From contig JAADGC010000197.1 of the NCBI GenBank assembly GCA_013152585.1, positions 1-55,559 on the forward strand: 55,559 nucleotides of DNA. The letters are read 5' to 3'. The number at the start of each line of letters is the position of its first letter. The stretch's first letter is position 1. The notes below the pieces were generated by a model. The model was not told where the DNA came from. It was given only the letters and a program-made list of their open reading frames with translations, and did no database searches. Shown here in pieces: positions 16,522 through 24,995 of this stretch. The DNA is from Chloroflexota bacterium (GTDB taxonomy: Bacteria; Chloroflexota; Anaerolineae; J102). Both the position numbers and the translations under genes were made by a program.

Positions 16522-17088
16522 TCAGGCTATGGCGCGGCGACGGCGGATGTAGCCAGCCAGACCGGCCAGACCGCTGCCCAGGAGCAGTAGGGTGGCGGGT
16601 TCGGGGATCTCGGCCGGGGCAGGGCTCTGGGCAGCCTGAATATCGGCAAAAGTCATGACCGGAGGCTGAACGGTGGGGTTGAAGCTGGCATCGAAGCCCG
16701 ACCAGGCAAAACCTTCGACCGACTGATCTACGGGCGTATAACCGCCCACCCCCACCATCGAGCTTTCCCAAGCGGTGCCAGCCAGATGGTAATAAGCCCA
16801 GAAGGCGTTGGGGTTACAGAAGCAGTCGTCAGTGGCGCAGCCCTGACCATCGATGTTGCAGACTGCGGGGCCAAAGCCACCATCATACAGGCCTACAGGC
16901 ACTGTAGCCGCGGCCAGCACGTCGGCGCTGGTGGCGTCGACAGGCACCGTGACAATTTCGGTGTAGGTGGTGCTATCAGGATAGGTGACAACCAGTCCGA
17001 CTTGTTTGGTGTCACCGGCGGCTGCTACGGCGGCGGCAACGATCAGAACCAACAATAAACTGGTGAGCAAAATACGACGAGTGCGCAT
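16522..17088 (-). CDS. DUF4430 (transcobalamin beta-domain-like) protein with PEP-CTERM tail
   Basis: A 188-residue exported protein with a signal peptide (residues 1-24). The DUF4430-type domain (about 28-135) contains TVPVDATSADVLAAA, CNIDGQGC, CFCNPNAFWAYYHLAG and a late VEGFAWSGF. The W-YY element and the order of strands resemble the cobalamin-covering beta-domain of animal transcobalamin. The C-terminus is a textbook PEP-CTERM signal: IPEPATL, a hydrophobic stretch, then an Arg cluster. It should be processed by an exosortase and fixed at the surface. I chose the ATG at 17088 because it has AAGGAG eight bases upstream; an upstream in-frame Met adds only a non-signal stretch. Confidence 0.8.
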   Translation of the reverse strand: MRTRRILLTSLLLVLIVAAAVAAAGDTKQVGLVVTYPDSTTYTEIVTVPVDATSADVLAAATVPVGLYDGGFGPAVCNIDGQGCATDDCFCNPNAFWAYYHLAGTAWESSMVGVGGYTPVDQSVEGFAWSGFDASFNPTVQPPVMTFADIQAAQSPAPAEIPEPATLLLLGSGLAGLAGYIRRRRAIA

Positions 17089-17120
17089 AACAAAACTCCT
17101 TGCTAAAACGATGAGAGAGA

Positions 17121-18191
17121 TCATGATGCCATAGATAGCATCACGGGGAAATAACTGCGAAGCGGGGTAGGTTGATCGCTGGGAAAATAACTGCTCAGAG
17201 CGGGGATAGCGTCAAGCGTGGAGCGCATAAGCGAACCGGCTATGTTCTGTCGCCACCTAAAGGCGCCATCCGCGTCCTGAAAAGACAGCAGCCTGGTGAG
17301 GGGATTGTCGTTTTGCTTCTGAAACCGGGCAGAGGTGGGATCCCAACCGGCGTGTATCAGCCCAATGATGATCCAGGCCGTGGCGTTGCTATCCGAGAGT
17401 TCGTCGTTACCCCAACCGGCATCGTCGTGTTGGTTGCGCAGGATATAAGCCACCCCGCGCACCATCGCCGGATGTTCGGGGGAGACACCGGCCGTGGCCA
17501 GCACTTGCAGGGTGAGCCCGGTGGTATCGGCATCCCCCGTGGCGGGATCGCCGTCGCCGGGGGTGGGATCTACCGGCCACCCCCAACTGCCATCAGCCAG
17601 TTGCTGGTTGATCAGGGTGGGAACCACCTGCGCCGGCAGCGGCCGTCCGGCCTCGCTCAGGGCCAGCACGGCCAGATTATGGCGATAGAGGCTGAACGGA
17701 TGATACAAACCGGTGTCGGGATCGTATTGCTGTTCCAACACATCGATGAGATCGATGCCGGCCACATGGCGGGCATCGGCGCCCACGGCCACGGCAGCGC
17801 GCAAGACTTTGGCTGTGCGGCCGGGATCGCGCAGGGCAAGATAGGTAGGCACGTCGCGCACACATGCGTCCCACAAGCTGTCGTTTTGGGGTGTCCAGGC
17901 CGGGCCCTTCGCATCTTCCCCGGCCAGCGTCACCACCCAGGCGGTCTCGCACGAGTTCCCAACCCCACCCACGGCGCCATCTGCTTGCTGCTGTTGATGA
18001 AGATATTGCAAGGCAGCAGTCAGAGCTGTCTGGCGTTGGGGATAGCTGGAAGCCAACGGACCAGCCTGCACTCTCAATACAGCACCAAGAAAGAGGATGC
18101 TGCAGAGAGCGATGTTTCGTTTCAAGTGAGCGGTCGAAAGAAAACCCTTGTCCGTGAGGGCAAGGGCGATTAGCTTGACTGTCTGAAGCAT
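17121..18191 (-). CDS. secreted prenyltransferase/squalene-cyclase-repeat (alpha/alpha-toroid) protein, transcobalamin alpha-domain-like
   Basis: A 356-residue exported protein with a basic N-terminus and hydrophobic signal (about 25-43). At least four toroid repeats follow with the QW-like pattern, for example QQQQADGAVGG, INQQLADGSWGW, RNQHDDAGWG and SFQDADGAFRW. No DxDD motif of squalene-hopene cyclase is seen, so a binding rather than catalytic role is likely. In animal transcobalamin and intrinsic factor an alpha-toroid of this kind holds cobalamin together with a DUF4430-like lid, and two such lids are encoded next in this operon. The ATG at 18191 lies just after a cobalamin riboswitch. 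An upstream in-frame extension would overlap the riboswitch and was rejected. Confidence 0.78.
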   Translation of the reverse strand: MLQTVKLIALALTDKGFLSTAHLKRNIALCSILFLGAVLRVQAGPLASSYPQRQTALTAALQYLHQQQQADGAVGGVGNSCETAWVVTLAGEDAKGPAWTPQNDSLWDACVRDVPTYLALRDPGRTAKVLRAAVAVGADARHVAGIDLIDVLEQQYDPDTGLYHPFSLYRHNLAVLALSEAGRPLPAQVVPTLINQQLADGSWGWPVDPTPGDGDPATGDADTTGLTLQVLATAGVSPEHPAMVRGVAYILRNQHDDAGWGNDELSDSNATAWIIIGLIHAGWDPTSARFQKQNDNPLTRLLSFQDADGAFRWRQNIAGSLMRSTLDAIPALSSYFPSDQPTPLRSYFPVMLSMAS

Positions 18192-18221
18192 AACCGGTTC
18201 CTGTCCGCGCAGGGTTCCGCG

Positions 18222-18350
18222 TTGGTTGTTGCCCCGGGTTTCCTGGCTTGGGCGTAAGCCCTCACAGTTGCGGGACAGCGTCGGTTTTTTCGCGGATAAC
18301 GAAACACCGAACTTTCCCCGGTCGCGATTGCGATTGAACAACAACAAATG
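18222..18350 (-). promoter_or_regulatory. cobalamin riboswitch
   Basis: Read on the minus strand, the conserved core is plain: CTGTCCCGCAACTGTGA (18262-18278), then the B12 box AAGCCAGGAAACC (18237-18249). The GGGGAAAGTTCGGTGT region lies upstream. Terminal GTTGTTG and CAACAAC segments (about 18338-18347 and 18224-18230) close the aptamer. It lies between the promoter at 18369-18397 and the ATG at 18191. B12 would therefore switch off the whole downstream operon, probably by occluding ribosome binding, since no terminator hairpin is evident. Confidence 0.93.
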
Positions 18351-18368
18351 GGTGAATGATTTGAGCGC

Positions 18369-18397
18369 AGTATACTTGAGGACGGGGGGGATGTCAA
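18369..18397 (-). promoter_or_regulatory. sigma70-type promoter of the cobalamin operon
   Basis: On the minus strand TTGACA (18392-18397) and TATACT (18369-18374) are separated by exactly 17 bases. The expected transcription start near 18362 places the complete riboswitch inside the leader. Confidence 0.8.
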
Positions 18398-18428
18398 ACG
18401 GGGGATACACCCTTCGTATTTCAACTCA

Positions 18429-18457
18429 TTGCGCCGCCGCCGGTATCCGTGTATAAT
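18429..18457 (+). promoter_or_regulatory. promoter of the winged-helix regulator gene
   Basis: TTGCGC (18429-18434), 17 bases, then TATAAT (18452-18457). It is divergent from the cobalamin operon promoter, with the two -35 boxes about 30 bases apart. The leader would be roughly 128 bases. Confidence 0.6.
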
Positions 18458-18591
18458 GATTTTAAGGCTGACTCTCGCTCCCATGCGTCGGGTCTGTCAC
18501 AGCCGTTATCCAGCCTGTTCACCCCCTGAATGCCAGCAGCTTCCCTGAGAATACTTGCCAGAGTTTGAGGAATAGAGGAGGTCGTCTGTAC

Positions 18592-19293
18592 ATGAAAGAG
18601 CGCCTGCTGTACATCGGCGCCGATGTAAATAGCAAGGCACCGGTCGCCTATCTCCGCAAAAAGGGATACGACGTCTCTCAATGCCGCGGCCTGCGCCCTT
18701 CGCTCCGGGCCCTGGCTCAATACCAGCACCACGCCGTGATCATCGATCTCGGCGATGTCAGCATGATCAATGCCAGGCGCATCTCGCGTAAGGCTGGCCG
18801 GCGCCCCGAAAAACCCTTCACCCTGTTATTGATCAGCCATCGTTCCCAGCAACTGGATGAGTTGCTCTATGACGATACCCTCACGCGCCCTTTCACGTCC
18901 CGCAAGCTGGAGTTGCTCCTGCGTAAATATCTGGACCGGCGCCGAAAACTGGTCATGCAAGTGGGGCCACTTACCCTGGACCAACGTACGCATGTGGTGA
19001 AAACGCCCCAGGGATTAGTACGGTTGACTCGTAAACAGTTCCAGTTGCTTGAGTTCTTCATGCAACACGCAAATCAAATGGTGACCCGCCGCGATTTGAT
19101 GATGGCAGTGTGGGAGACCGATTATCTGGGGGATACGCGTACACTGGATGTGCATATCAGGTGGCTGCGCGAGCAAATCGAAGCGGATCCCAGCCATCCC
19201 CACCATCTGATCACCGAACGCGGGCAGGGTTATTGCCTGAAAATCACGGATGCCCCCAAATGTGGGGGCGATCCGCTGCTTGTCGAGAGTTAA
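18592..19293 (+). CDS. OmpR/PhoB-type winged-helix regulator with degenerate receiver domain
   Basis: A 233-residue protein. Residues 1-120 follow the receiver fold but lack the N-terminal acidic pair (LLYIGADV). A candidate phospho-Asp remains in AVIIDLGD, and the usual Lys is Arg in LTRPFTSRK. Residues about 135-228 are a clear PhoB-type DNA-binding domain (LTRKQFQLLEFFMQHANQMV, DVHIRWLREQIE, ITERGQGYCL). No sensor kinase is nearby. It is divergent from the cobalamin operon, but a regulatory link is only suggested by position. The ATG at 18592 has GAGGAGG ten bases upstream. It converges with the BNR protein gene, three bases apart. Confidence 0.85.
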   Translation: MKERLLYIGADVNSKAPVAYLRKKGYDVSQCRGLRPSLRALAQYQHHAVIIDLGDVSMINARRISRKAGRRPEKPFTLLLISHRSQQLDELLYDDTLTRPFTSRKLELLLRKYLDRRRKLVMQVGPLTLDQRTHVVKTPQGLVRLTRKQFQLLEFFMQHANQMVTRRDLMMAVWETDYLGDTRTLDVHIRWLREQIEADPSHPHHLITERGQGYCLKITDAPKCGGDPLLVES

Positions 19294-19296
19294 TGG

Positions 19297-22200
19297 TCAC
19301 TGGGGCCGCACGACCATCGGCAGGTAGAGTGGCTGAGGTGTGGGCGTAGGTGTGGGGAGGGGCTGATGCCCGAAGTTCATTTCCAACACATCTCCGGCAT
19401 GAAGCATGAGATGCAAGGGGGTTTGAGGCTGAGCGGGACCATAGCCCGCTGGGGGGATGATGTCGAGATCATATTCGCCGGCCGCGAGCGACTCAAAAGC
19501 ATAGGTGCCAGACGCGACGGTCGTCTGCTGCCGGGTCTCGATGGCCGTATGCAAAAGCACCGTGGCCCCAGCCAAACCTGATTCCCCGGCGTCGTACTGA
19601 CCATTAGCGTTGGCATCCACAAACACCCTGCCCGAAATGCGGGCGGGCACGGGCGTGGGCGTAGCGGTGGCAGTAGGAGAGGCAGTGGGGGTTGGTGTTA
19701 ATGTGGGAGTCGGACTGGGGGTGGGGCTGGATGTGGCCGTCGCCGTGGGCGTGGGTGTGGGCGTGGCCGGTCGCGGTTGCAGATGAAACTGAACGCTGAG
19801 TTGGGGACGGGTGGAAGTGTCGGCATATTCGCTACTGCGCACCCAAATCTGCCGGGCTCCGTCTTCGGGCAACAGGAGCACGCCGTGGTTACTCGCCGGA
19901 TCGGCAGCCCACCCTTGCACCGCAGCAGTCAGATCCCACTGCAAGGGGGCATTGCGGATAGCTTCCGTCAGCACGACTTGATCCAGGGCACCGGGGGCGC
20001 GATCGGCCTCGGGCCAGGTGGCGCCGCCCCCTTGCCACGGTTGGCCGGTGTCGGCTTCATTCCAGGTGGCGGTCTTCTCGTTCCATGGACGCAGCAACTG
20101 GTAGGCAGAAATCGTCAGCGGCGAATCCACCCGGCTGCTGTTGACATGCAGTTGCAGCGTGGCGGCATCTATCTGGGCGCCAGAGGGAAGTTGTGGCAGG
20201 TCGAAACGGAGTAAGGCGTCGGCAAAGACCTGCCCGACATTGTAAATCACATAAAAAGTGTCTTCGTTGCCATGCGGCGTATTGCCGGTCTGATCGTACC
20301 AGCGTTCCAAAAAAGTGTCGGTGTTGCCGGCATAGGCATCCACGCCATTTTGATAGCTGAGGGAGTTGGCGATCAGGCGCAGGCTGCCAAAGGTGGCTGG
20401 ATTGGCGTCGACACGACGGTTCTCGAGCACCAGCGTGTGTTCAACGCCATTGCCATCATCATCTTCGATGGCCAAATTAAAGCCCACACTATCACCAGCG
20501 GCAAAGCTACTGCGCCCCAGCAAAACCGCGGGCACGCCCAGCTCTACCGTCCAGCCCTGCGCATGCACCTGCACCGCTGCCGACACGAACGCAGTCTGGG
20601 CGGGGTGCAGAGTGTCGGTGACGACGCCGTCGCTGCCAATGCGCAGCAGATGATCGTCGGCGCCCGGCCAGACATTGTCGTCGCTGCCATCCAATGCCAC
20701 CAGCAAAGCATCGGACGTGAGGGTGATGCCCTGCGTATCGGTGATTTCAGCCAACAAATAGAGGGTATCGGTCATCCAGCGACTGCTGATGCTGGCGCTG
20801 AGATCGGTGATGGCCGGCGGCACGGGATCACCCAGCACTGCCCCGGCATTACTCGCATCCAGGAGCAATTCTCCGCCCAGATACCAGTCCCCGGGCTGAC
20901 CATCTATGACCACAGATGCCTCTTGCTGATAGCTGCCCAGGGTACGGCCGGGGCTGAGATAGCGCAGAATGGCGCCATCGTTGCCGACAGCCATGCCGTG
21001 GGTGTTGTCGGCAAAGGCCACATCCATGAGATGGGAGGATGCGGGGGCCTCGACGGCTGCCTTTTGCCAGCTAGCACCGCCGTCGTCGGTGTAGAGGATG
21101 GTGTTATCCCAGCCTACCACCCAGCCATGCAGGGCATCCAGCATCTCGATGCCCTCGAGCGGTAGCGTGTCGGCGGGTAGGGGTTGGTATTCCCACGTGG
21201 TGGTGGTGTCGAGGGCGCTACCATCCGCCGTGTGGGCGATGACGCCTTCCTCGGGTGTGGGACATTCTTCATCGACAAGAGGGCCGCGGCAGCCCACAAA
21301 CCAGGCCTGATCGACCTGCCCGTTTTGATCGGCATCCAGAATCTGTAGATCGATGTAGATGCCCTGGGACATGGCGGAATCGATGACCCGGCGCCAGGTC
21401 TGGCCGCCGTTGGTGGTCCAGCGATAGGAAAAGTTGCGCAGAGCAGTCCAGCCGGTGTTGGCATTGAGCATAGAAATAGCGACATTGACGCTGGTGCCGT
21501 CGCTGGTGCTGCCTTCCCATGTCTGGCCGCCGTTGGAGCTGCGATACATGTTGGGGACGCCGGTGGCAGCGCCCAGAAAGCCGGTGTTGAGATCAACCAT
21601 GTTGATGGCGTAAAAAGGCTTGCCGTAGCCGGCAACGCTTTGTCGCTGCCAACTCTGGCCGCCATCGGCCGTGGCGTAGATGGTGCCATAACGGCCGGAA
21701 AGCCAGCAGTGCTCGCTGTCGGGGCAGGAGATGCTCCACCAGCGATGTTGATCAGTCGTGCCGGTCTCCACCTTTTGCCATGACCATGTGAGCCCACCAT
21801 CCGTCGTTTTCCCCAACGCCGAGCTTTCGCCCACCACATAGCCAACATCCTTGCTGGGGAAAGCCGCGGCATACAGATGTGGTGTGAGGCCAAAGTCGCC
21901 GGCGCGGCGGGCAAAATGAACGCCATCGCTACTCTGGGTGATCCACCAGCCGCGGTCACCGTTGTCGGGCGCGGGTTTGACAGCACCGGCGGCCCACACG
22001 TCGTTGGCGCTCAGGGCCAACACCTTTTGGACATCGCGGGTGTTCGTGCCGGCATCGGTTTGGATTGTCCAGGTGTTGCCGTCGGTGGTGGTGGCGATAA
22101 TCCCGTTGCCGCCGCCCAGCACACCAAAATCCGGGAGCATGTGCAGGGAGAGGATGTCGATGGAATTGGCTTCCAGGCCGCTGACCACGGCTTGCCAGGT

Positions 22201-22941
22201 GGCGCCGCCATCGCTGGTCTGGCGCAACATCCCGACCTGTCCGCCGATCCAGCCGTGGCTGGCATCACTGAAGGAGACGGCATAGATGCCGGCCCAGGCG
22301 GGGAAAGTAGTGGTCATGGGCGTCCAGGTGGCGCCGCCATCGCCGGTGCGCAGGCCCACGCCTTTGGCGCCCACCGCATAACCGGTCTGTGTGTTCACGA
22401 ACAGGATGTCGTGCAAAGCCGTGCTCACACCGCTTTGCTGGCGGCTCCAGTTTTGACCGCCATCGGCGCTGAACCAGATGCTGCCATCGTTGCCCGTGGC
22501 CCAGGCCAGACCGCCATCGAGCAGGCTGACGGCGGTCAGATCGGCGGATGTAATTGCCGTTGCCTGCGACCAGGTCTGGCCCCCATCGCCACTATAAAAA
22601 ACCGTGCCGCTTTGCCCCACGATGATGCCCTGACCCCCGGCGTTCAGTGCCAGGCCCAGAAAATCGGTGGGGGTGATGAGTGAGCGATAGCGCCAGGTGG
22701 CGCCCGCATTCTGGGTTTCGAGCAGCATACCGGCCGAACCCACGGCCAGACAGGTCTGGGAAGAACGGCAGGCCAGATCAGTGACGCTGCCTGTGCCTCG
22801 CCAGGCAGTTTCCCAGGCGCCAGGGACAGAGGCAGGGGCGGAGGGATGCAGAGGCAGGGCTCGGGATTGAGCACTGGGGGCGGGAATCAGCAGGGCCGCA
22901 GCCAGCACGATCAGGGCGATGGAAAAGATGTATTTACGCAT
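19297..22941 (-). CDS. large secreted BNR/Ycf48-like propeller protein with CBM9-like, DNRLRE and SdrD-B-like domains
   Basis: A 1214-residue protein with a signal peptide (residues 1-25). About 14 repeats of the GDGGxTW/SxDGGQTW type (about 40-640) form one or more beta-propellers like Ycf48/BNR proteins. A CBM9/DOMON-like domain (about 670-830), a DNRLRE-type domain (about 840-1040), a Thr-Pro linker, and an SdrD-B-like domain (about 1090-1175) follow. The tail is PTPTPTPQPLYLPMVVRPQ. The ATG at 22941 precedes the signal peptide but lacks a Shine-Dalgarno. It follows the threonine aldolase gene by 22 bases. Its function is unknown; carbohydrate or surface binding is inferred from the domains. 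Confidence 0.8.
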   Translation of the reverse strand: MRKYIFSIALIVLAAALLIPAPSAQSRALPLHPSAPASVPGAWETAWRGTGSVTDLACRSSQTCLAVGSAGMLLETQNAGATWRYRSLITPTDFLGLALNAGGQGIIVGQSGTVFYSGDGGQTWSQATAITSADLTAVSLLDGGLAWATGNDGSIWFSADGGQNWSRQQSGVSTALHDILFVNTQTGYAVGAKGVGLRTGDGGATWTPMTTTFPAWAGIYAVSFSDASHGWIGGQVGMLRQTSDGGATWQAVVSGLEANSIDILSLHMLPDFGVLGGGNGIIATTTDGNTWTIQTDAGTNTRDVQKVLALSANDVWAAGAVKPAPDNGDRGWWITQSSDGVHFARRAGDFGLTPHLYAAAFPSKDVGYVVGESSALGKTTDGGLTWSWQKVETGTTDQHRWWSISCPDSEHCWLSGRYGTIYATADGGQSWQRQSVAGYGKPFYAINMVDLNTGFLGAATGVPNMYRSSNGGQTWEGSTSDGTSVNVAISMLNANTGWTALRNFSYRWTTNGGQTWRRVIDSAMSQGIYIDLQILDADQNGQVDQAWFVGCRGPLVDEECPTPEEGVIAHTADGSALDTTTTWEYQPLPADTLPLEGIEMLDALHGWVVGWDNTILYTDDGGASWQKAAVEAPASSHLMDVAFADNTHGMAVGNDGAILRYLSPGRTLGSYQQEASVVIDGQPGDWYLGGELLLDASNAGAVLGDPVPPAITDLSASISSRWMTDTLYLLAEITDTQGITLTSDALLVALDGSDDNVWPGADDHLLRIGSDGVVTDTLHPAQTAFVSAAVQVHAQGWTVELGVPAVLLGRSSFAAGDSVGFNLAIEDDDGNGVEHTLVLENRRVDANPATFGSLRLIANSLSYQNGVDAYAGNTDTFLERWYDQTGNTPHGNEDTFYVIYNVGQVFADALLRFDLPQLPSGAQIDAATLQLHVNSSRVDSPLTISAYQLLRPWNEKTATWNEADTGQPWQGGGATWPEADRAPGALDQVVLTEAIRNAPLQWDLTAAVQGWAADPASNHGVLLLPEDGARQIWVRSSEYADTSTRPQLSVQFHLQPRPATPTPTPTATATSSPTPSPTPTLTPTPTASPTATATPTPVPARISGRVFVDANANGQYDAGESGLAGATVLLHTAIETRQQTTVASGTYAFESLAAGEYDLDIIPPAGYGPAQPQTPLHLMLHAGDVLEMNFGHQPLPTPTPTPQPLYLPMVVRPQ

Positions 22942-22963
22942 ATTTTGGAGGGTGAGTGAGAGA

Positions 22964-24019
22964 TTAGGTGAAAAGCTGAGAGAAGACCTGAATGGCTTCT
23001 TCGATGTCGGCGGCGGCAATGCCATAGTGAGTGACAGCACGCAGCCGGTGGGGACTGGTGTCGAACACGCCCACTTCCTGCTCCCGTAAACGGGCCGCCA
23101 CATCCGCAGCACTGAAATCGGGATGCACCACGTCGATATAAACGATGTTGGTTTGCACGTGTGACAGATCGACCGCAAAGCCAGGCACCGCGGCCACGCC
23201 TTCAGCCAGACGGCGGGCATTGACGTGATCTTCCGCCAGGCGGCCCACCATCTGCTGCAGGGCGACAATCCCCGCCGCAGCGATGATCCCGGCCTGACGC
23301 ATGCCCCCGCCCAGCACTTTGCGGGCGCGACGGGCGCGACGGATGAAATCTGCGGAACCACATACCACCGAGCCCACCGGTGCGCTCAGGCCTTTGCTGA
23401 GACAGAAGGTGACAGAGTCGGCATTGCGCACCAATGCTTTCACGTCACCTCCTTGGGCAACCGCAGCATTGAAGATGCGGGCGCCGTCGATATGCAGTTT
23501 CATGCCGTGATCGTGGGCGAAGGCAGCCACGGCATCGGTGTAGGCGGGGGTGAGATACGAACCATAGCGACGGTTATGCGTGTTTTCGAGCACCACCAGC
23601 CGGGAGATGGGAAAATGCTCGTTGTCGGCCCGCACGGCCGCGGCCAGGTCTTCCAGACGGATGGTGCCATCGTCTTGATTGGGCACGGTACGGGGATGGA
23701 TGCCGCCCAAGGCGGCCGATCCCCCCTGTTCGTACAAAAACGTGTGGCCTAAATGGCCCATGATGACCTCATCGCCACGACCGCAGTGGGCCAACAGGCT
23801 GGACAGATTGCCCTGGGTGCCGCTGGTGACATAGACAGCGGCTTCTTTGCCCATCGTCTCGGCGGCCAGAGCCTCGAGCGCACAGACGGTGGGGTCTTCG
23901 CCTACGACATCATCGCCCACAGGGGCTGTGGCCATGGCCTGACGCATAGCGGGCGTAGGCTGGGTGAAGGTATCGCTACGCAGATCGATACGGGGGGGGA
24001 GGGGTGCCTGAGTACGCAT
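22964..24019 (-). CDS. ltaE: low-specificity L-threonine aldolase family (PLP)
   Basis: A 351-residue fold-type I PLP enzyme that cleaves L-threonine or allo-threonine to glycine and acetaldehyde. The N-terminus IDLRSDTFTQPT is diagnostic. The Asp178 that contacts the PLP pyridine is in LHIDGARIF, and the Schiff-base Lys209 is in FCLSKGLSAPVGS. Length is normal. The start at 24019 has GAGGT eight bases upstream. It lies 31 bases downstream of the nitrilase-fold gene and upstream of the BNR protein, as the middle gene of an apparent operon. Confidence 0.9.
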   Translation of the reverse strand: MRTQAPLPPRIDLRSDTFTQPTPAMRQAMATAPVGDDVVGEDPTVCALEALAAETMGKEAAVYVTSGTQGNLSSLLAHCGRGDEVIMGHLGHTFLYEQGGSAALGGIHPRTVPNQDDGTIRLEDLAAAVRADNEHFPISRLVVLENTHNRRYGSYLTPAYTDAVAAFAHDHGMKLHIDGARIFNAAVAQGGDVKALVRNADSVTFCLSKGLSAPVGSVVCGSADFIRRARRARKVLGGGMRQAGIIAAAGIVALQQMVGRLAEDHVNARRLAEGVAAVPGFAVDLSHVQTNIVYIDVVHPDFSAADVAARLREQEVGVFDTSPHRLRAVTHYGIAAADIEEAIQVFSQLFT

Positions 24020-24050
24020 GATTTGACCTCACATATGAATAAAAGCGGAA

Positions 24051-24881
24051 TCAGTATTTTTTGACAATGGGCCCGTACGAGACCGGCGAACGCGACATGA
24101 TGATCTGCATCTCTTCGCGATAACGGCGCACGGCATCGGTATCTATTTTGGCAAAGGCGTAGCCCGTGGGCGGCGCCTCCTCTTCTTCGGGATCGAAGAT
24201 ATGGCTCATGATTTCACCGTTGGGAGCCACGATCATGCTTTCGCCAAAGTATTGGCGGCTGGGCTCGTCGCCCACGCGGTTGGCTGCCAGCAAAAAAACA
24301 CCGTTTTCTACCGCTCTGGCCACGGTAAAGGCGCGCCACTCACGCTGAAACGGGCTTTCGTAGGCGGAGGGGACGCAAATGATCTCGGCGCCCTGCAACA
24401 CCAGGGTGCGCGCTGCTTCCGGAAAGGCAATATCCCAGCCCAGCATCACGCCCACGGTGCCAAAGGCGGTATCGAACACCGAAAACCGGTATCCGGGTCG
24501 GAAGCTCAGCTTTTCTTCGCCCTTGAGGTGCACTTTGCGGTATTCGCCCAGGTGTTCGCCATCGGGGCCAATAGCAATAGCGGCGTTGTAAAAAATGCTC
24601 TCGATTTTTTCTTTGGTGGGCAGGCCAAAGACAATGTGCGTAGCGAAGTCGGCCGCTTTGGTTGCCAGCACATTGAATTGATGCCCGGGCACACGTTCGG
24701 CCAGGCGATTGAAGTTGACGCCATTCTCGACGCCTGTGGTGGCCAATTCTGGGAAGACGATGAGATCGGTGTCTTCTTCCTGGCAGATTTTTTCGATCAT
24801 CTGCGCCATGTGATAAAGATTGGCCTCCAAATCCCCCAGTACAGGTTGTGTTTGCACGACGGCAACAGTGATTTCAGGCAT
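24051..24881 (-). CDS. carbon-nitrogen hydrolase (nitrilase-fold) with catalytic Cys replaced by Gly
   Basis: A 276-residue nitrilase-superfamily protein. Two of the three catalytic residues are present, Glu45 in IVFPELATTG and Lys116 in EYRKVHLKGE. The nucleophile position reads GVMLGWDIAFPE, where the family has GxxICxDxxFPE, so Gly148 stands in for Cys. The codon is GGC, one base from TGC. The rest of the fold is intact, with a conserved GESMIVAPNGEIM near residue 215. It is either a non-hydrolytic relative or carries a sequencing or assembly error. The ATG at 24881 has AGGGAG upstream and a good promoter at 24923-24951. Confidence 0.85.
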   Translation of the reverse strand: MPEITVAVVQTQPVLGDLEANLYHMAQMIEKICQEEDTDLIVFPELATTGVENGVNFNRLAERVPGHQFNVLATKAADFATHIVFGLPTKEKIESIFYNAAIAIGPDGEHLGEYRKVHLKGEEKLSFRPGYRFSVFDTAFGTVGVMLGWDIAFPEAARTLVLQGAEIICVPSAYESPFQREWRAFTVARAVENGVFLLAANRVGDEPSRQYFGESMIVAPNGEIMSHIFDPEEEEAPPTGYAFAKIDTDAVRRYREEMQIIMSRSPVSYGPIVKKY

Positions 24882-24922
24882 GTAGAATGCTCCCTAAAGA
24901 AGTATTACGAACTGATGTTCTA

Positions 24923-24951
24923 ATTTTATCGTTGAATGCCGCCCTTGTCAA
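24923..24951 (-). promoter_or_regulatory. promoter of the nitrilase-aldolase-BNR operon
   Basis: On the minus strand TTGACA (24946-24951), 17 bases, TAAAAT (24923-24928). The expected start is about 35 bases upstream of the ATG. Confidence 0.7.
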
Positions 24952-24995
24952 TTGCTTGACGGCGCAAATGCTGGCACTGAATCCTGAAACTAACA

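Noticed and set aside
17121..18191. Assignment as a squalene-hopene cyclase
   Set aside because: Too short, exported, and no DxDD catalytic motif; context is cobalamin uptake.
18192..18410. In-frame 73-residue N-terminal extension of the toroid protein gene
   Set aside because: It translates the cobalamin riboswitch and leader. The signal peptide begins after the ATG at 18191.
22942..23361. In-frame 140-residue extension of the BNR protein
   Set aside because: It lies antisense within the frame space of the threonine aldolase gene and precedes a clear signal peptide start at 22941.
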